A stretch of DNA of 64,000 nucleotides from Ixodes scapularis (Eukaryota > Arthropoda > Arachnida > Ixodida > Ixodidae). The translations under genes and the position numbers were made by a program. Within the stretch, counting starts at the first letter, position 1. The number at the start of each line of letters is the position of its first letter. Under the pieces are notes generated by a model, which was given only the letters and a program-made list of their open reading frames with translations, was not told the origin of the DNA and did not search any database. This document shows, one piece after another, positions 10,453 through 20,569 of this stretch. Location: positions 105,700,831-105,764,830 of the forward strand of contig NW_024609846.1 in assembly GCF_016920785.2 (NCBI RefSeq). Reading direction: 5' to 3'.

Positions 10453-10734
10453 ACATTCAGGGAATTTTTCTTATATCCAGCATACTGCCTCAGCGCAGCT
10501 TTCCCAGTGCTATCCGAAAATGCCATTGCGACGTGCTTTTACTTTTCATTCATTTCGTATTTTCTAGTATTTTGACATAGAGTTATCAGATGTCATTTCA
10601 TTTCAGTGCATTTTCATACTTTCCAACTGCCCTGCAGTTTCGCGTCAGTTTTTTTTCCCCTTTCCTTATTGTTTTCGGGAAGAGAGTTTATTTATTTTTT
10701 CTAAGAAAGGGAAGAATATGTGAATTATTTTTTT

Positions 10735-10748
10735 AAGGAAAGGAAAGA
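10735..10748 (+). other. Polypurine tract before Gypsy LTR
   Basis: The purine run aaggaaaggaaaga ends directly at the TG of the LTR, the usual plus-strand primer position. Confidence 0.6.
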
Positions 10749-11042
10749 TGTATTTAAATTTTTCGCAAGCTCTATACACACTATTTAGATGGCGCCACTG
10801 TCCACCATTGCGCTCGTGTTGTCAAGGTCGCGTCCCCGTGGCGCTCGACCCCCATGTTGTGTACCGTTCAATAAACAGAGTACGCCATCAGCCACCGACC
10901 GTATCGGACGTCTCCTTCCTTCCGGGGCTCCCGCGCCCCCGGCCCCGCCGGTCACCACCTCGGCATGTAAGAACCTCGTCTCTCCCGCAGGTTCTCCGAT
11001 CCCTTTTATTTTCTCGGGTGACCGCTTTTCTTTTATTCAACA
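10749..11042 (+). repeat. Gypsy LTR (about 294 bp)
   Basis: The segment starts TGTATTT and ends TTCAACA (TG...CA). It contains an AATAAA signal at 10870-10875. It is preceded by a polypurine tract and followed by ttttggcgacgag, a primer-binding-site-like sequence common after Ty3/Gypsy LTRs. The LTR is thus flanked by both a 3'-type and a 5'-type context. Confidence 0.7.
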
Positions 11043-11225
11043 TTTTGGCGACGAGTATTTACTACAGAAAACCTCTAAGACAACCTCTCAACCTCTAGGG
11101 TGATCTCAACGACGACGTCTAGGACAACGTCCTAGGGGACGTCGAATTAGAAGTCGAAGACTGCGTCTAGGACGACCTGTAGAACGACGTCGACGGCGAC
11201 GTTAATGTCGTCAGGCCTATTGGTC
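11043..11225 (+). other. Gypsy primer-binding site and leader remnant
   Basis: The PBS-like ttttggcgacgag is followed by a leader rich in gacgacgtctaggac-type repeats. No gag frame follows; the sequence is replaced by other DNA before 11306. Confidence 0.5.
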
Positions 11226-11566
11226 AGGTCTAACTTTCTACTGCGCATAGCTACTGCGCATTAGGGGGCCAGGGAATACCCATACAGCTGCAAATATTTA
11301 ATAGCTTAAAGGGGCACTCAAGTGGTTTTTGAGTTCGTATCCCTAAGTATCCCTAAAAAAAATAGTCATACGGTGATTATTTCTTTAATAAAAATGTAAT
11401 TGAAGGCCGCCAAACTTCGGAACCATTTGAAAACGAAACCACTCTCATTGGTCACCGCTCGCATATCAAAACGATCTCGGGCCAATGGCGTTGGACGACG
11501 TTCCGTCGCGCAGTGATCCCGAGGTAGCCGCACCGGCCGAACTTCTTTGTCTTTTGAGCTTCGATC

Positions 11567-11818
11567 ATGGCGGAGTTCTCTACGCTCGAGGACCTGACGC
11601 AGTTAGAGGGTGACATTCTTCGGCGGACAGCCGACTTGGGGATGATATCCTATGACGCTACTCCGACGTGCGATTTGGACGATAGCAGCGCTTCGGAGTC
11701 GTGTTCGGGTTCCGAGGACGACAAAACGCAGAACTTTTCGGGCGTTCTTCGATTTGCGGTTGGGGCAAGTCGTAACCAAACCAACGTTTGGCATAGCAGC
11801 GTAACCTCTGGTACGTGA
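11567..11818 (+). CDS. Short ORF of the TTAA element (acidic, Ser-rich), unidentified
   Basis: The frame starts MAEFSTLEDLTQLEGDILRR and contains a DDSSASESCSGSEDD acidic stretch; 83 codons. I do not recognise the protein. The sense-strand context tctg-gtacgtgatg near its end could be a splice donor, making this a possible first exon. In the other copy (minus strand, about 38312 leftward) the start MAEFSTLEDLT is conserved but a TAG interrupts the Ser-rich segment, so that copy is inactive. Conservation of the N-terminus between the copies is what one would expect simply from common descent. A role in transposition is not shown. Confidence 0.4.
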   Translation: MAEFSTLEDLTQLEGDILRRTADLGMISYDATPTCDLDDSSASESCSGSEDDKTQNFSGVLRFAVGASRNQTNVWHSSVTSGT

Positions 11819-12624
11819 TGTCAAACGATGTCGCCACGTTGACTTTCGCCTCGGGAGGACGGGGAAGGCTGGTTTAGACATTTGCAACGAGCGCGTTACC
11901 TACAACTGCGTCCGTTGCAACCGGAGCGACCGGAACGACCGCTCTGCGCCGCGCGTACTTACACCTGCAACCACTGCAACAAGCGCAGCAGGTCGTCAGC
12001 ACGGCGACCGCTTCTAAGCCGCCGTCAGCTGTTTCAGCGCGGCGCCTCTAAAAAGGGGACGCACTGCCACTCAATGCGGTAACAGAATATAGACACCGTA
12101 ACAGAATATAGACAGACAGTTTCTATAGCCTAAAGCTTTATTTATTTTCTTTTTCATGATAGGCTTGCAGGGTACAGTGGATGAAGAAAAAAAAAAAAAG
12201 AACAGAAAAAGATGCAGTACGCCGTCTTGGACGATCATGACTTCAATACACGACTTTGCCAATAGTACAAACATTGCCACACGCCTTTTCTACGATTACC
12301 AAAGACGATGTAATCTTAACAGCGATACAGCAACGTAGAAATATGATTTCGTGATCAGATAGACGTCGCAAGCGTTCAGGATTGCTAACACTAATCACCC
12401 TTTTCCGGTGATGAAATTGCGTAAAAATTCGCATCCTTTATACGGCACTCCAGTAATACCTTACTTGAGCATACGCATGAAATGCGCCAAATAAGAAATC
12501 CGGGCGATGTTCGAGGACACGAATGCTTAGAAAGCAGCACTGTATACAGTCGAAGTAAACAAACACGACGGCACGGGCGTTTCTGCTGTCTTGAGAGTGC
12601 CGCCACGACATCGCCGCACGAGTA

Positions 12625-12629
12625 GGTAG
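12625..12629 (+). repeat. Target-site duplication ggtag (left) of Gypsy insertion
   Basis: ggtag at 12625-12629 repeats at 17090-17094. The uninterrupted paralogue at about 37295-37320 shows the joined sequence, confirming the insertion point. Confidence 0.92.
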
Positions 12630-12872
12630 TGTAATGACCAAGCAGAGACAGCAGCTCCAACAACAAGAAGGTTTATTTGAAGCGATAGCGCGGCTTAAAT
12701 AGTTCAGCGCCGATGCTTATCGACGCTTAAGAGAAGGAAAGAGAAGGAAAGGCGCACGCTCGCCTGCCCGTCCTGCACGTCACCGCACGACGTCACTTGG
12801 CACGATATCACACCGCCGGGTTGTCGCTGGTCCTGCGCGTCACCGCACGACGTCACTTGGCACGATATCAGA
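12630..12872 (-). repeat. Gypsy 3' LTR
   Basis: On the minus strand it begins T(G/C)TGATATCG and ends GGTCATTACA. Inside is a roughly 70-bp imperfect tandem repeat (caccgcacgacgtcacttgg twice), with an AATAAA in LTR sense. It is identical to the 5' LTR except for the second base of its start. Confidence 0.95.
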
Positions 12873-12886
12873 TCCCTCCCCCCTAG
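12873..12886 (-). other. Polypurine tract of Gypsy element
   Basis: On the minus strand the run aggggggagggat immediately precedes the 3' LTR and follows the pol stop region. It primes plus-strand synthesis in LTR retrotransposons. Confidence 0.8.
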
Positions 12887-15561
12887 TCATCTATGCCGTA
12901 TCGGTGCACCGGGCGACGCTGGCGGGAAGAACGCCTCAATACGGGAGTCTCGACCGCAGGTGACCTCGCCCCCAGACTTGACGGGCCCGGAAGGGAAACC
13001 CCGGCCTCCAGAGGGCCAGGCTCCGAACCGGGCGTTCCCGGAAGGGCAAACGAAGCTGTTGTCCCGCCGGTTGGAGTTGTTGGTTCCCAGGCCCTTCGCA
13101 CGTGGTTCCGGTGGCGTCGATGGATACTCCCGTCGGATGTCTGGACCTCGTACATGACGTGACCCCGACGCCGTAGCACACGAGCAGCCAACCACTTCGG
13201 ACCTTGGCGAAAATTCCTTGCGTAGACAGAGTCACCGCACTGAAAGCTTTGTTCTGGAGGCTGCCGTTTGCACTCCACGTCCATCGCATCGGGGTGAAGT
13301 TTTGACAGGCCCGAGCGCAGGCTCCTGCCCAGCATAAGCTCAGCTGGGGTCTTGCCGGATTCCGAGTGCGGCGTGGAATGTTGCTTGAACAAGAAGCGAG
13401 ACACCTTGCACGCTAGAGAGCCTTGCCTCTGCTTTCTCAGTGCACACTTTAGCTCCCGAACCATGCGTTCTGCTCTCCCATTACTCGCAGGGTGGTAGGG
13501 AGCAGTATACTTGTACTCAATGCCGTTCAACTTCAAAAAGGACTGCATGTCCCGGCTGGTAAACGCCGTGCCATTATCTGAAACAATCAAATCTGGCAGT
13601 CCGTATGTTGCAAACATCTTACGCAGCCGCTCGATCACTGCAGATGAGTGCATTGACGTCATTATTTCCACCTCCGCCCAGTTTGAGAAAGCATCAACTG
13701 CGACTAGGAAAACCGCACCATCGACAGGACCCGCAAAATCGATATGCACTCGGCTCCATGCTCGCTCCGGTTTCGTCCAGAAATGCGTAGGCGCTTTCGG
13801 CTCACTTTGCCGGTTTTCCTGGCACGCCTTGCAGTGCCGCACAAATTCTTCGATCTGCGCATCCATCTTCGGCCACCAAACGTAGGACCTCGCGATAGCT
13901 TTCATTGCCGTCACTCCCGGGTGATTAGCATGTATCAAGATGAGGACACGTTTTTGCAGCACCTCAGGGATTACCACGCGGTTTCCCCAAACCACACAGT
14001 CACGATGCACGGACAGTTCGTTCTGCCTTATCTCGTACGCACCGTAGTCTTTCGGTACCCCTTCTTTTGGCCAGCCGTCGATGATCCATTTCCTTACTTC
14101 CGATAGCCGACTGTCTTGCGACGTGCAGCCAGCAACTTCTGCGGCGGTGACTGGCGGGTACTCAGCGGCTTCGAAAAGCAATACGTCGCCCGGCGTTTCT
14201 GCTTCCAACCGAAATGCTGGAACCGGAAGCCTGCTCAAGCAATCAGCGTTCGCATGGTCCTGAGTTTTGCGGTAGTCAAGCTGGTATTCGTAGGCCGACA
14301 GCATTAGGCTCCATCGTAGCATGCGTGGTGACAGAACATCCGGTATTTGTTTCTCTCGCCGAAATATTCCTAGCAGCGGTTTGTGGTCCGTAAGAATAAC
14401 AAATTTTCGCCCGGCTAGGTACTGATGAAAGTGACGCACTCCAAACACCACGGCTAATGCTTCTCGGTCTATTTGAGCATAATTCCGCTCAGCCTTTGTT
14501 AACGTCCTTGACGCATAGGCAATGGGTTGCTCCTTTGCAGTCTCGTCACAGTGAGCGAGTACAGCACCCACACCCACCGGAGACGCATCACAGGAGAGTA
14601 TCAACGGAGCACTTTCGTTAAAATGAACAAGCAAGGACTGCGATGTTAACAATTTTTTTAAGCCTTCAAACGCCCGTTGGTGCTCTTCGTCCCATTTCCA
14701 GGTAGCATTGTCATCAAGTAAACGGTGCAGCTTCTCGGCTATTTCGGATCTGCCCCGCAAAAAAATGTTGTAAAAATTCACCATACCCAAGAAGGACTGG
14801 AGTTCCTTCTTGTTAGTTGGGGCCGGGGCTTTATGTATGGCCTCGACTTTCACCTCGGAAGGGTAGATGCCACACTTATCGATGCGATGACCCAGGAACT
14901 CGAGGCTTTCCTGAAACAACTCGCATTTGTTTGCTTGCACTCTGAGTCCAGCCTTATCTAGGCGTTCGAATACATCCGTGAGCATGCGTTCATGCTCCTT
15001 GGCCGTTTCGCTAACCACCAGGATATCGTCCAGGTACACAGCTATTTTAGGTAGCCCAGCAAGGATAGTGTCCATTGCCCTTTGAAACAGTCCTGGTGCC
15101 ACAGATACGCCGTACGGTAGGCGGCGAACTTTGTAGAGCCCTTGTACGGTGTTTATCGTGAGCAGTTCGGCAGTTGTATCGTCGACCACAAGCTGCTGGT
15201 ACGCCTGTGCCAGATCAAGCTTCGAGAAGAACCGCCCCTTTCCTAGCTTAGCGAAAAGCTCCTTGCTGGTGGGTAGAGGATACACATTGCTCTTTACTGC
15301 CTGGTTAACTGTGCTTCTATAGTCTCCGCAGATTCTAAGCGAGCCATCCTTTTTTCGCACCACAACAATGGGTGTTGCCCATTCGGAGTATTGGGTTGGC
15401 TCCAATATTCCTAACTGCACAAGCCTATTGAGCTCGGTCAGAACATCTTCTTTCAGCGCAAAAGGAATGTTCCGGCATTTCAGGAACTTTGGCAGGGCGC
15501 CGTCCTTCAGCTCGATGTGAATGGGCGGTAAAAACGCGCCAGGCAGAGACCCGCTGAACAC
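12883..15561 (-). CDS. pol: Gypsy Pol: reverse transcriptase, RNase H, integrase
   Basis: This is an 892-codon uninterrupted frame. RT: KLDLAQAYQQ, LPYGVSVAPGLFQ and the catalytic YLDD at residues about 176-179. RNase H: ILSCDASPVGVGAVL near 321-335, IDREALAVVF, LTDHKPLL. Integrase: H-x3-H at HANHPG and CKAC (HHCC zinc site, about 544-580), then the DDE triad in VHIDFAGP, VSDNGTAFTS and SNGRAERM (about 608, 662, 698). The C-terminus is basic and ends RRSSRQRRPVHRYGIDD. The frame continues upstream (ARFPQVFSGSLPG) to the junction at 15596. The normal N-terminal protease is replaced by the inverted block, so these enzymes lack their usual Gag-Pol context. It belongs to Ty3/Gypsy (Metaviridae-type order RT-RH-IN). 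Confidence 0.95.
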   Translation of the reverse strand: MFSGSLPGAFLPPIHIELKDGALPKFLKCRNIPFALKEDVLTELNRLVQLGILEPTQYSEWATPIVVVRKKDGSLRICGDYRSTVNQAVKSNVYPLPTSKELFAKLGKGRFFSKLDLAQAYQQLVVDDTTAELLTINTVQGLYKVRRLPYGVSVAPGLFQRAMDTILAGLPKIAVYLDDILVVSETAKEHERMLTDVFERLDKAGLRVQANKCELFQESLEFLGHRIDKCGIYPSEVKVEAIHKAPAPTNKKELQSFLGMVNFYNIFLRGRSEIAEKLHRLLDDNATWKWDEEHQRAFEGLKKLLTSQSLLVHFNESAPLILSCDASPVGVGAVLAHCDETAKEQPIAYASRTLTKAERNYAQIDREALAVVFGVRHFHQYLAGRKFVILTDHKPLLGIFRREKQIPDVLSPRMLRWSLMLSAYEYQLDYRKTQDHANADCLSRLPVPAFRLEAETPGDVLLFEAAEYPPVTAAEVAGCTSQDSRLSEVRKWIIDGWPKEGVPKDYGAYEIRQNELSVHRDCVVWGNRVVIPEVLQKRVLILIHANHPGVTAMKAIARSYVWWPKMDAQIEEFVRHCKACQENRQSEPKAPTHFWTKPERAWSRVHIDFAGPVDGAVFLVAVDAFSNWAEVEIMTSMHSSAVIERLRKMFATYGLPDLIVSDNGTAFTSRDMQSFLKLNGIEYKYTAPYHPASNGRAERMVRELKCALRKQRQGSLACKVSRFLFKQHSTPHSESGKTPAELMLGRSLRSGLSKLHPDAMDVECKRQPPEQSFQCGDSVYARNFRQGPKWLAARVLRRRGHVMYEVQTSDGSIHRRHRNHVRRAWEPTTPTGGTTASFALPGTPGSEPGPLEAGVSLPGPSSLGARSPAVETPVLRRSSRQRRPVHRYGIDD

Positions 15562-15595
15562 CTGCGGAAATCGGGCAGCAAAAATCTCTGTGTGA

Positions 15596-15838
15596 TGTGA
15601 TATCGTGCCAAGTGACGTCGTGCGGTGACGCGCAGGACCAGCGACAACCCGGCGGTGTGATATCGTGCCAAGTGACGTCGTGCGGTGACGTGCAGGACGG
15701 GCAGGCGAGCGTGCGCCTTTCCTTCTCTGTCCTTCTCTTAAGCGTCGATAAGCATCGGCGCTGAACTATTTAAGCCGCGCTATCGCTTCAAATAAACCTT
15801 CTTGTTGTTGGAGCTGCTGTCTCTGCTTGGTCATTACA
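15596..15838 (+). repeat. Inverted internal LTR 1 (complete)
   Basis: It starts TGTGATATCG and ends GGTCATTACA. It matches the outer LTRs except for a substitution in the ccttctctttcc tract (g for t). Confidence 0.95.
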
Positions 15839-16065
15839 TTCAAGGGCCTGGGAACCAACAACTCCAACCGGCGGGACAACAGCTTCGTTTGCCCTTCCGG
15901 GAACGCCCGGTTCGGAGCCTGGCCCTCTGGAGGCCGGGGTTTCCCTTCCGGGCCCGTCAAGTCTGGGGGCGAGGTCACCTGCGGTCGAGACTCCCGTATT
16001 GAGGCGTTCTTCCCGCCAGCGTCGCCCGGTGCACCGATACGGCATAGATGACTAGGGGGGAGGGA

Positions 16066-16280
16066 TGTGATATCGTGCCAAGTGACGTCGTGCGGTGACG
16101 CGCAGGACCAGCGACAACCCGGCGGTGTGATATCGTGCCAAGTGACGTCGTGCGGTGACGTGCAGGACGGGCAGGCGAGCGTGCGCCTTTCCTTCTCTTT
16201 CCTTCTCTTAAGCGTCGATAAGCATCGGCGCTGAACTATTTAAGCCGCGCTATCGCTTCAAATAAACCTTCTTGTTGTTG
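16066..16280 (+). repeat. Inverted internal LTR 2 (3' truncated)
   Basis: It starts TGTGATATCG after the polypurine tract and matches the LTR until cttcttgttgttg, then joins gag sequence. Confidence 0.95.
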
Positions 16281-16796
16281 CTTAGCTGTAGTCTCTGCCG
16301 TGACTGCGAGATCGTACGCTGCTTCGAAAGTCAGTTTCTTTTCTGCCAGGAGCCGTTGTTGTGCGACTCCGTCGGCTATTCCGAAAACCAGCCGGTCGCG
16401 CAGCATTTCAGTAAGCGGAAACTTATCCCCGCCGAACCCACAGTTTCCAGCTAACCTTCGCAACGCAGTGACGTAGTCGGCCACAGACTCGCCAAATTCC
16501 TGGTCCCGTTTCGAAAACACGTACCTCGAATACAGCTCGGACGGCTTTGGCTGAATGTGGTTCTGTACGGTGTCGATGAGGACCTGGTATTCCACGTTCG
16601 GCGGTCGTAGGGGCTTGACGAGCGTCGATATCAGGGAGTAGGCTTCTTGCCCGCAGCAACTCAGCAGCACCGCCCTCTTGTCCACGGCCTCCAACACCTT
16701 GTTGACGGCACAGTACAGTTCGATGCGCTCGACGTATTCTTCCCATGTCGAATTTCCATGAACGTCAAACTCCGAAATGCGGCCACCCAACGCCAT
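16281..16796 (-). pseudogene. gag: Gypsy gag, N-terminal fragment
   Basis: From the Met at 16794-16796 the frame reads MALGGRISEFDVHG, WEEYVERIELYCAVN, LLSCCGQEAYSLISTL, SKRDQEFGESVADYVTALRRLA and RDRLVFGIAD. These are typical of the capsid-type Gag of Gypsy/Mag-like elements (retrotransposon gag domain, Y/F-x(n)-R-x-Q-x-E-S pattern). It is cut after TAETTAK, where the inverted mini-copy begins, so the nucleocapsid zinc knuckle and protease are absent. The start lies about 50 bases after the 5' LTR and PBS. Confidence 0.9.
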
Positions 16797-16833
16797 CACG
16801 CCTGTTTCCAGCGGCCCGCACGGGCCAGACCGT

Positions 16834-16846
16834 GCCTCGTCGCCAA
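16834..16846 (-). other. Gypsy primer-binding site
   Basis: On the minus strand, ttggcgacgaggc directly follows the LTR end ATTACA, the usual PBS position. The matching tRNA was not determined. Confidence 0.75.
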
Positions 16847-17089
16847 TGTAATGACCAAGCAGAGACAGCAGCTCCAACAACAAGAAGGTTTATTTGAAGC
16901 GATAGCGCGGCTTAAATAGTTCAGCGCCGATGCTTATCGACGCTTAAGAGAAGGAAAGAGAAGGAAAGGCGCACGCTCGCCTGCCCGTCCTGCACGTCAC
17001 CGCACGACGTCACTTGGCACGATATCACACCGCCGGGTTGTCGCTGGTCCTGCGCGTCACCGCACGACGTCACTTGGCACGATATCACA
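16847..17089 (-). repeat. Gypsy 5' LTR
   Basis: 243 bp starting TGTGATATCG on the minus strand and ending ATTACA. The flanking ggtag duplication follows at 17090-17094. Confidence 0.95.
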
Positions 17090-17360
17090 GGTAGATCTTC
17101 CCTTCTAGTACGTGCTGGGTTATCATAAAGACACACGACAAAAATTCACAGTCAAGGATAGCGCTTTTACGCGGAACGATGAGCTTTCACCACGCCGTCC
17201 GCGTCGACGATCACCACCGACGCCATGTTTGCAGTTAATGATACGTGCGCTTCCGCGCATCCCGAGGGAACGGGAAATTCACCCCCCGCGGAGGAAGGCA
17301 AGGAGAAAACTTCTTCCCTTGTTTGTGAAACGATAATTGCAGTATGGCTGCGTATTTTCG

Positions 17361-19441
17361 GCACCGATTTGAAGCACAGGGGGCGAGGCCAGTGATGTCA
17401 CGGACGTCAAAATAACGTTATTTTGGAAATTCTTTGTTGTTTTGACATCCGTGACGTCAAAATGGTTTATATATGTTATTTTGACAAAAAAAAAAGTGGC
17501 GTGCTTTGCATGTTTCTACACCGGCGGCTGGAGAGAACTTTGGCGCGCACTTTATGAGATGAAATTTGGTAACGTCATGACCAATAGGAGCATTATGGAA
17601 ATAGACGCGGTCTCCTTAGTCCTGTGTTCAACGCCCGGAGAAACATCGTGCCTTGCGAGCCGTCGTCGAACGAAAGGTGAGTGATTTGCGTTTTCCTGTG
17701 ATGTGATCTCTTCGTTCCACGCGTCCGAGCTGTTTCTTAGTTTCAAATCTATTTGGCGCCGCTGCCTACATTGTTGAAGCCTGCTCTCACGATTAAAACA
17801 CGCATCGCAGAAAGCTGAAAGCCCGCCGAAGGACCACCTGGCTGACTTACGAGCTAAACCTAATACAACAAAACCATTTGTTCCGACAGAATAATGTGCT
17901 TGATCTTACATCCCATGTCAATAAAGAACGGCGCTGTCTATCTTCGTTCCTACATGTTTTATTCTTTCGTGTTTTTCAAATCTTTACCAACCCGCGTCCG
18001 ATCGAATGCCCCGATCACAACAAATGGTTGGTTGTGCTCCGATGGCCCTAATCATCAGCCGGTAAGGAAGTTACGTCAAGCACGTCATATTCTGAAACTT
18101 TTAAATTCTTTCACCACCTCTAGTTTCACATTCTGGTGCACTTGCAGCTTCCTGCACCCCTGGAGGTTTCCTGCGATCGTACCCTGAATATCATGGATTT
18201 CTCGCCCTACGCGAGTGCTCTCAAAGGCGTGGGTTGTGTGCAGAAAAGGCACAGGCCCGAGCACATGCCAGGTGAAAAGCGCCCTTTTTGCACGAGCATC
18301 CGTGCAAAAAGGCCATTCTGTGGAGCTACGCCTTCGCACCCGTGCCTTTGCTGCACACAAGTTATTAATAACCAAGCCGTTCTCGTTTTTTTTTCGTTTT
18401 TTTTTTTTTTTTTTTTTGCATATGATTGTGAAAGAAGTGTCATTGTTGTTTTCTTCTTAAACAAAACTCAGACCCGAGACAAAAGTAAACTGATAGGAGT
18501 CTGCACATTCACACCTTTTTCTCCCTTGTGCGACAGGTTATAGCTGGTCGCGATTCATCAGCAGCATTTATTTTGAAGCTGGTGGGTACCACAAGGCGTG
18601 AAAGAGGTGACTTGCAGCTTTTCCAAGGCAGCACCAAGACACTACAAGTCTTCGCAGCAACTGGCTAGCCAGTGCCGCTCTGTTCTGAACAGCACTGCGT
18701 GCCATGCAGAAGGTTTGTGCAAGCTCTCTGGGTGGCGGCGCTAGCCATGGATAGTGCATTCTATGCAGCTTTCTTTTAGGGATATACATATATGGCTTGC
18801 AGGCCATGTCGTTCATGTGCCACTCTAGGGACAGCAGTGCCAGGGGTAAGGCTGTGCTGATGGTAATCACCACTGCACTGTGTTTTCGTTCAATAACTAC
18901 TGACAAGGAACCAAGTACTTCCAAGAGATTTTCGGTTGTGTTTTGATGAACTCCAGCTCGATTATGAACGGGTGGATGGCACAGGTGGCTTTTTCTAATG
19001 GACTTGAGGTCAGTGTTAACAATGCAACCAGACTTCCTTTTAGTCTGTGGCGTTTTTTCTGTTGTGGGTGACTAGCATTGCAGTAGAGAAATATTCAAAA
19101 TAGTGTCATGTTTGAATTAGTTACCTAAATTAGTGGCGCGAATAACTGACCTACAATTCCACCGACTGCATTTCTCAGAGGAATAGCCTGGACTAGATTG
19201 CTCGCGGCACCATGTCCTTCCTCCTTAGCTTGTACAACTCGGCGTCTTCCCCTAATTGTCTTATGTGGCTGCTTCTGTGGTTGTCTAGGCACTCAGTGTT
19301 GAAGTAGTGAAAGCTGTCTGCATTGCACATAATCGGCATGAAAGCCAGTGTGAACGTAGCTGGGGTAGCCCCCAATATGGCTTCTCTAGCTCGACACAAG
19401 TAACGTTCCTACCACTGTCGTGTTCGCAGAAAAGAGACCTG
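17361..19441. other. No recognised gene; short inverted repeats
   Basis: A dyad at 17397-17455 has arms containing gacgtcaaaata / tttgacatccgtgacgtc. An imperfect 135-bp palindrome lies at 18228-18365. Open frames at 18568-18924 and 19193-19399 (minus) have no motif I can name. Confidence 0.45.
18228..18365. repeat. Imperfect palindrome
   Basis: Outer arms are gtgtgcagaaaaggcac and gtgcctttgctgcacac; a central hairpin has cctttttgcacg paired with cgtgcaaaaagg around a 6-base loop. It could be a MITE fragment. Confidence 0.6.
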
Positions 19442-19635
19442 CTTAAAGGGGTACTCCAGCGACTTTCTGAGAAACCCACCTAACTATATTTTCGAAATCG
19501 CCATCTTTTACTCTTTCCGGTATGCTATTTACTGTCGCGAAATTAAAAATAGTTATTGTGAAATCAGCAAATGAAAATTACGCCAAAAACCAAGATTTCA
19601 ATATAGTTGCGCTTTTCATTGCCGTGACGTCTCGG

Positions 19636-19815
19636 CAGGCACGTAGCCAGGATTTCGTTTCAGGGGGGCGTCCGCCTATGACAAAGTGCTGTATGAGGAA
19701 GTGGGGTGAGAGGAGGTCCCAGCAAAATGGAAGATTTCGGGGTAAAACCACATGGGGCCCCCCCTCCCCTCCCTCCCCCCCCCCTCCCCCCCCCCCTCCC
19801 CCCCTGTCTACGTGC
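19636..19815. mobile_element. Small MITE with GCAGGCACGTAG ends
   Basis: The left end gcaggcacgtagccagg pairs with a right end gtctacgtgcctgc around a C-rich core. It resembles the larger element at 30914-31145 (gtggcgtagctagg ends, also poly-C cored). Confidence 0.5.
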
Positions 19816-20404
19816 CTGCATCACGGGATGGCAGGCTTGCGATTCGAGCGGGCTGTCTAGAAATGAACGATGCTGAGCATTTGTTTCGTGCTGCTGCGCG
19901 GGAGCTACCATCCAAAGCATACGTTTGACACCATGAAACTGTTTGTGATCAGTTGGGAACAAAGTCTACAGCCCAAAGAGTGAACCCCTGCCTTCCCATG
20001 ACGTCACAATTTCAATGTTGTAGTACTGCTGCCGACTCAACTGCTATTTAAGTAACGGAAAAAAGATATGTCAGTTGATCATTTACCGAAGTAGAACAAC
20101 AGAGAGCTATAGGCTGATTTTGGAGTAGCCATAACTATTCTAAGAACGCGAACCACTTCACAACGGCAGCCACGAGCGAGAGTTGGATGTTCCGTACAGC
20201 CCGCCGATACAGCCCAAAGATGGGGAATGGCAACCTCCCGTTTTGTCGTCTGCTAGCGGAGTCGGGCGCGTGCCCTCTCTCTCGTTTTACCCCGCCGAAC
20301 CCGCTGAATTTCCCGGATGTATGGAGAGGGCGCTGCTGTCGAACAAAATGGTGCCGCCCAGAGAGCGCTAAATGGAATGGTCTATAGGGAGCGAAGCGCT
20401 CCAC

Positions 20405-20568
20405 TAGGGAGTTTTCGTAGACCGTTTTCCCCCTCCACTAAGCCCTCCGCAACGAAGAAGCCGCTACGGCGCCTGTGCGCCCATGGCCTTGACTGTAGAG
20501 TTCCGGGTATCGTAGCGGGTTGCGGAAAGCGTTGCGTTACGGCGAAAACCATCTAGGAAAACTCTCTA
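20405..20568 (+). mobile_element. 164-bp MITE, unit 1 of 3
   Basis: The ends TAGGGAGTTTTCGTAGACCG and AACTCTCTA are inverted. It has the same orientation as unit 2 and is more diverged. Confidence 0.8.
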
Positions 20569-20569
20569 T

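Larger units (their letters stand above)
15596..16280 (+). mobile_element. Inverted mini-copy of the same Gypsy (LTR, pol end, PPT, partial LTR)
   Basis: A complete 243-bp LTR in opposite orientation (15596-15838) is followed by about 227 bp matching the end of pol plus polypurine tract (counterpart 12873-13100). A 215-bp LTR follows (16066-16280) lacking its last 28 bases. This equals a retrotransposon deleted from just after the 5' LTR to near the pol end. The right junction falls at caacaac, a short string also expected in gag. Confidence 0.93.
12630..17089 (-). mobile_element. Ty3/Gypsy LTR retrotransposon, internally rearranged
   Basis: Two 243-bp LTRs (12630-12872 and 16847-17089) differ at a single base, and the insertion has an exact 5-bp duplication. 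On the minus strand the order is LTR, PBS (ttggcgacgag), gag fragment, an inverted LTR/pol-end/LTR block, RT-RNaseH-integrase, polypurine tract, LTR. The C-terminal part of gag, the nucleocapsid, the protease and the RT lead-in are missing. LTR near-identity implies a recent insertion. The copy cannot be autonomous. Confidence 0.95.
11306..17360 (+). mobile_element. TTAA-ended DNA element copy A (right end lost; Gypsy inserted)
   Basis: The left end is TTAA followed by AGGGGCACTCAAGTGG. The body at 11310-12629 and 17095-17355 matches, inverted, the intact copy at 36734-38608. Comparison of the two shows that a Gypsy element (12630-17089) interrupts copy A. Homology stops near 17355 (gcgtattttc), so the right terminus is missing. 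Confidence 0.82.

Noticed and set aside
12893..14961. Several plus-strand ORFs across the Gypsy pol
   Set aside because: Shadows of the 892-codon minus-strand pol frame with clear RT and integrase motifs.
18568..18924. 118-codon minus ORF as a transposase
   Set aside because: No DDE, zinc-finger or other family motif could be seen.
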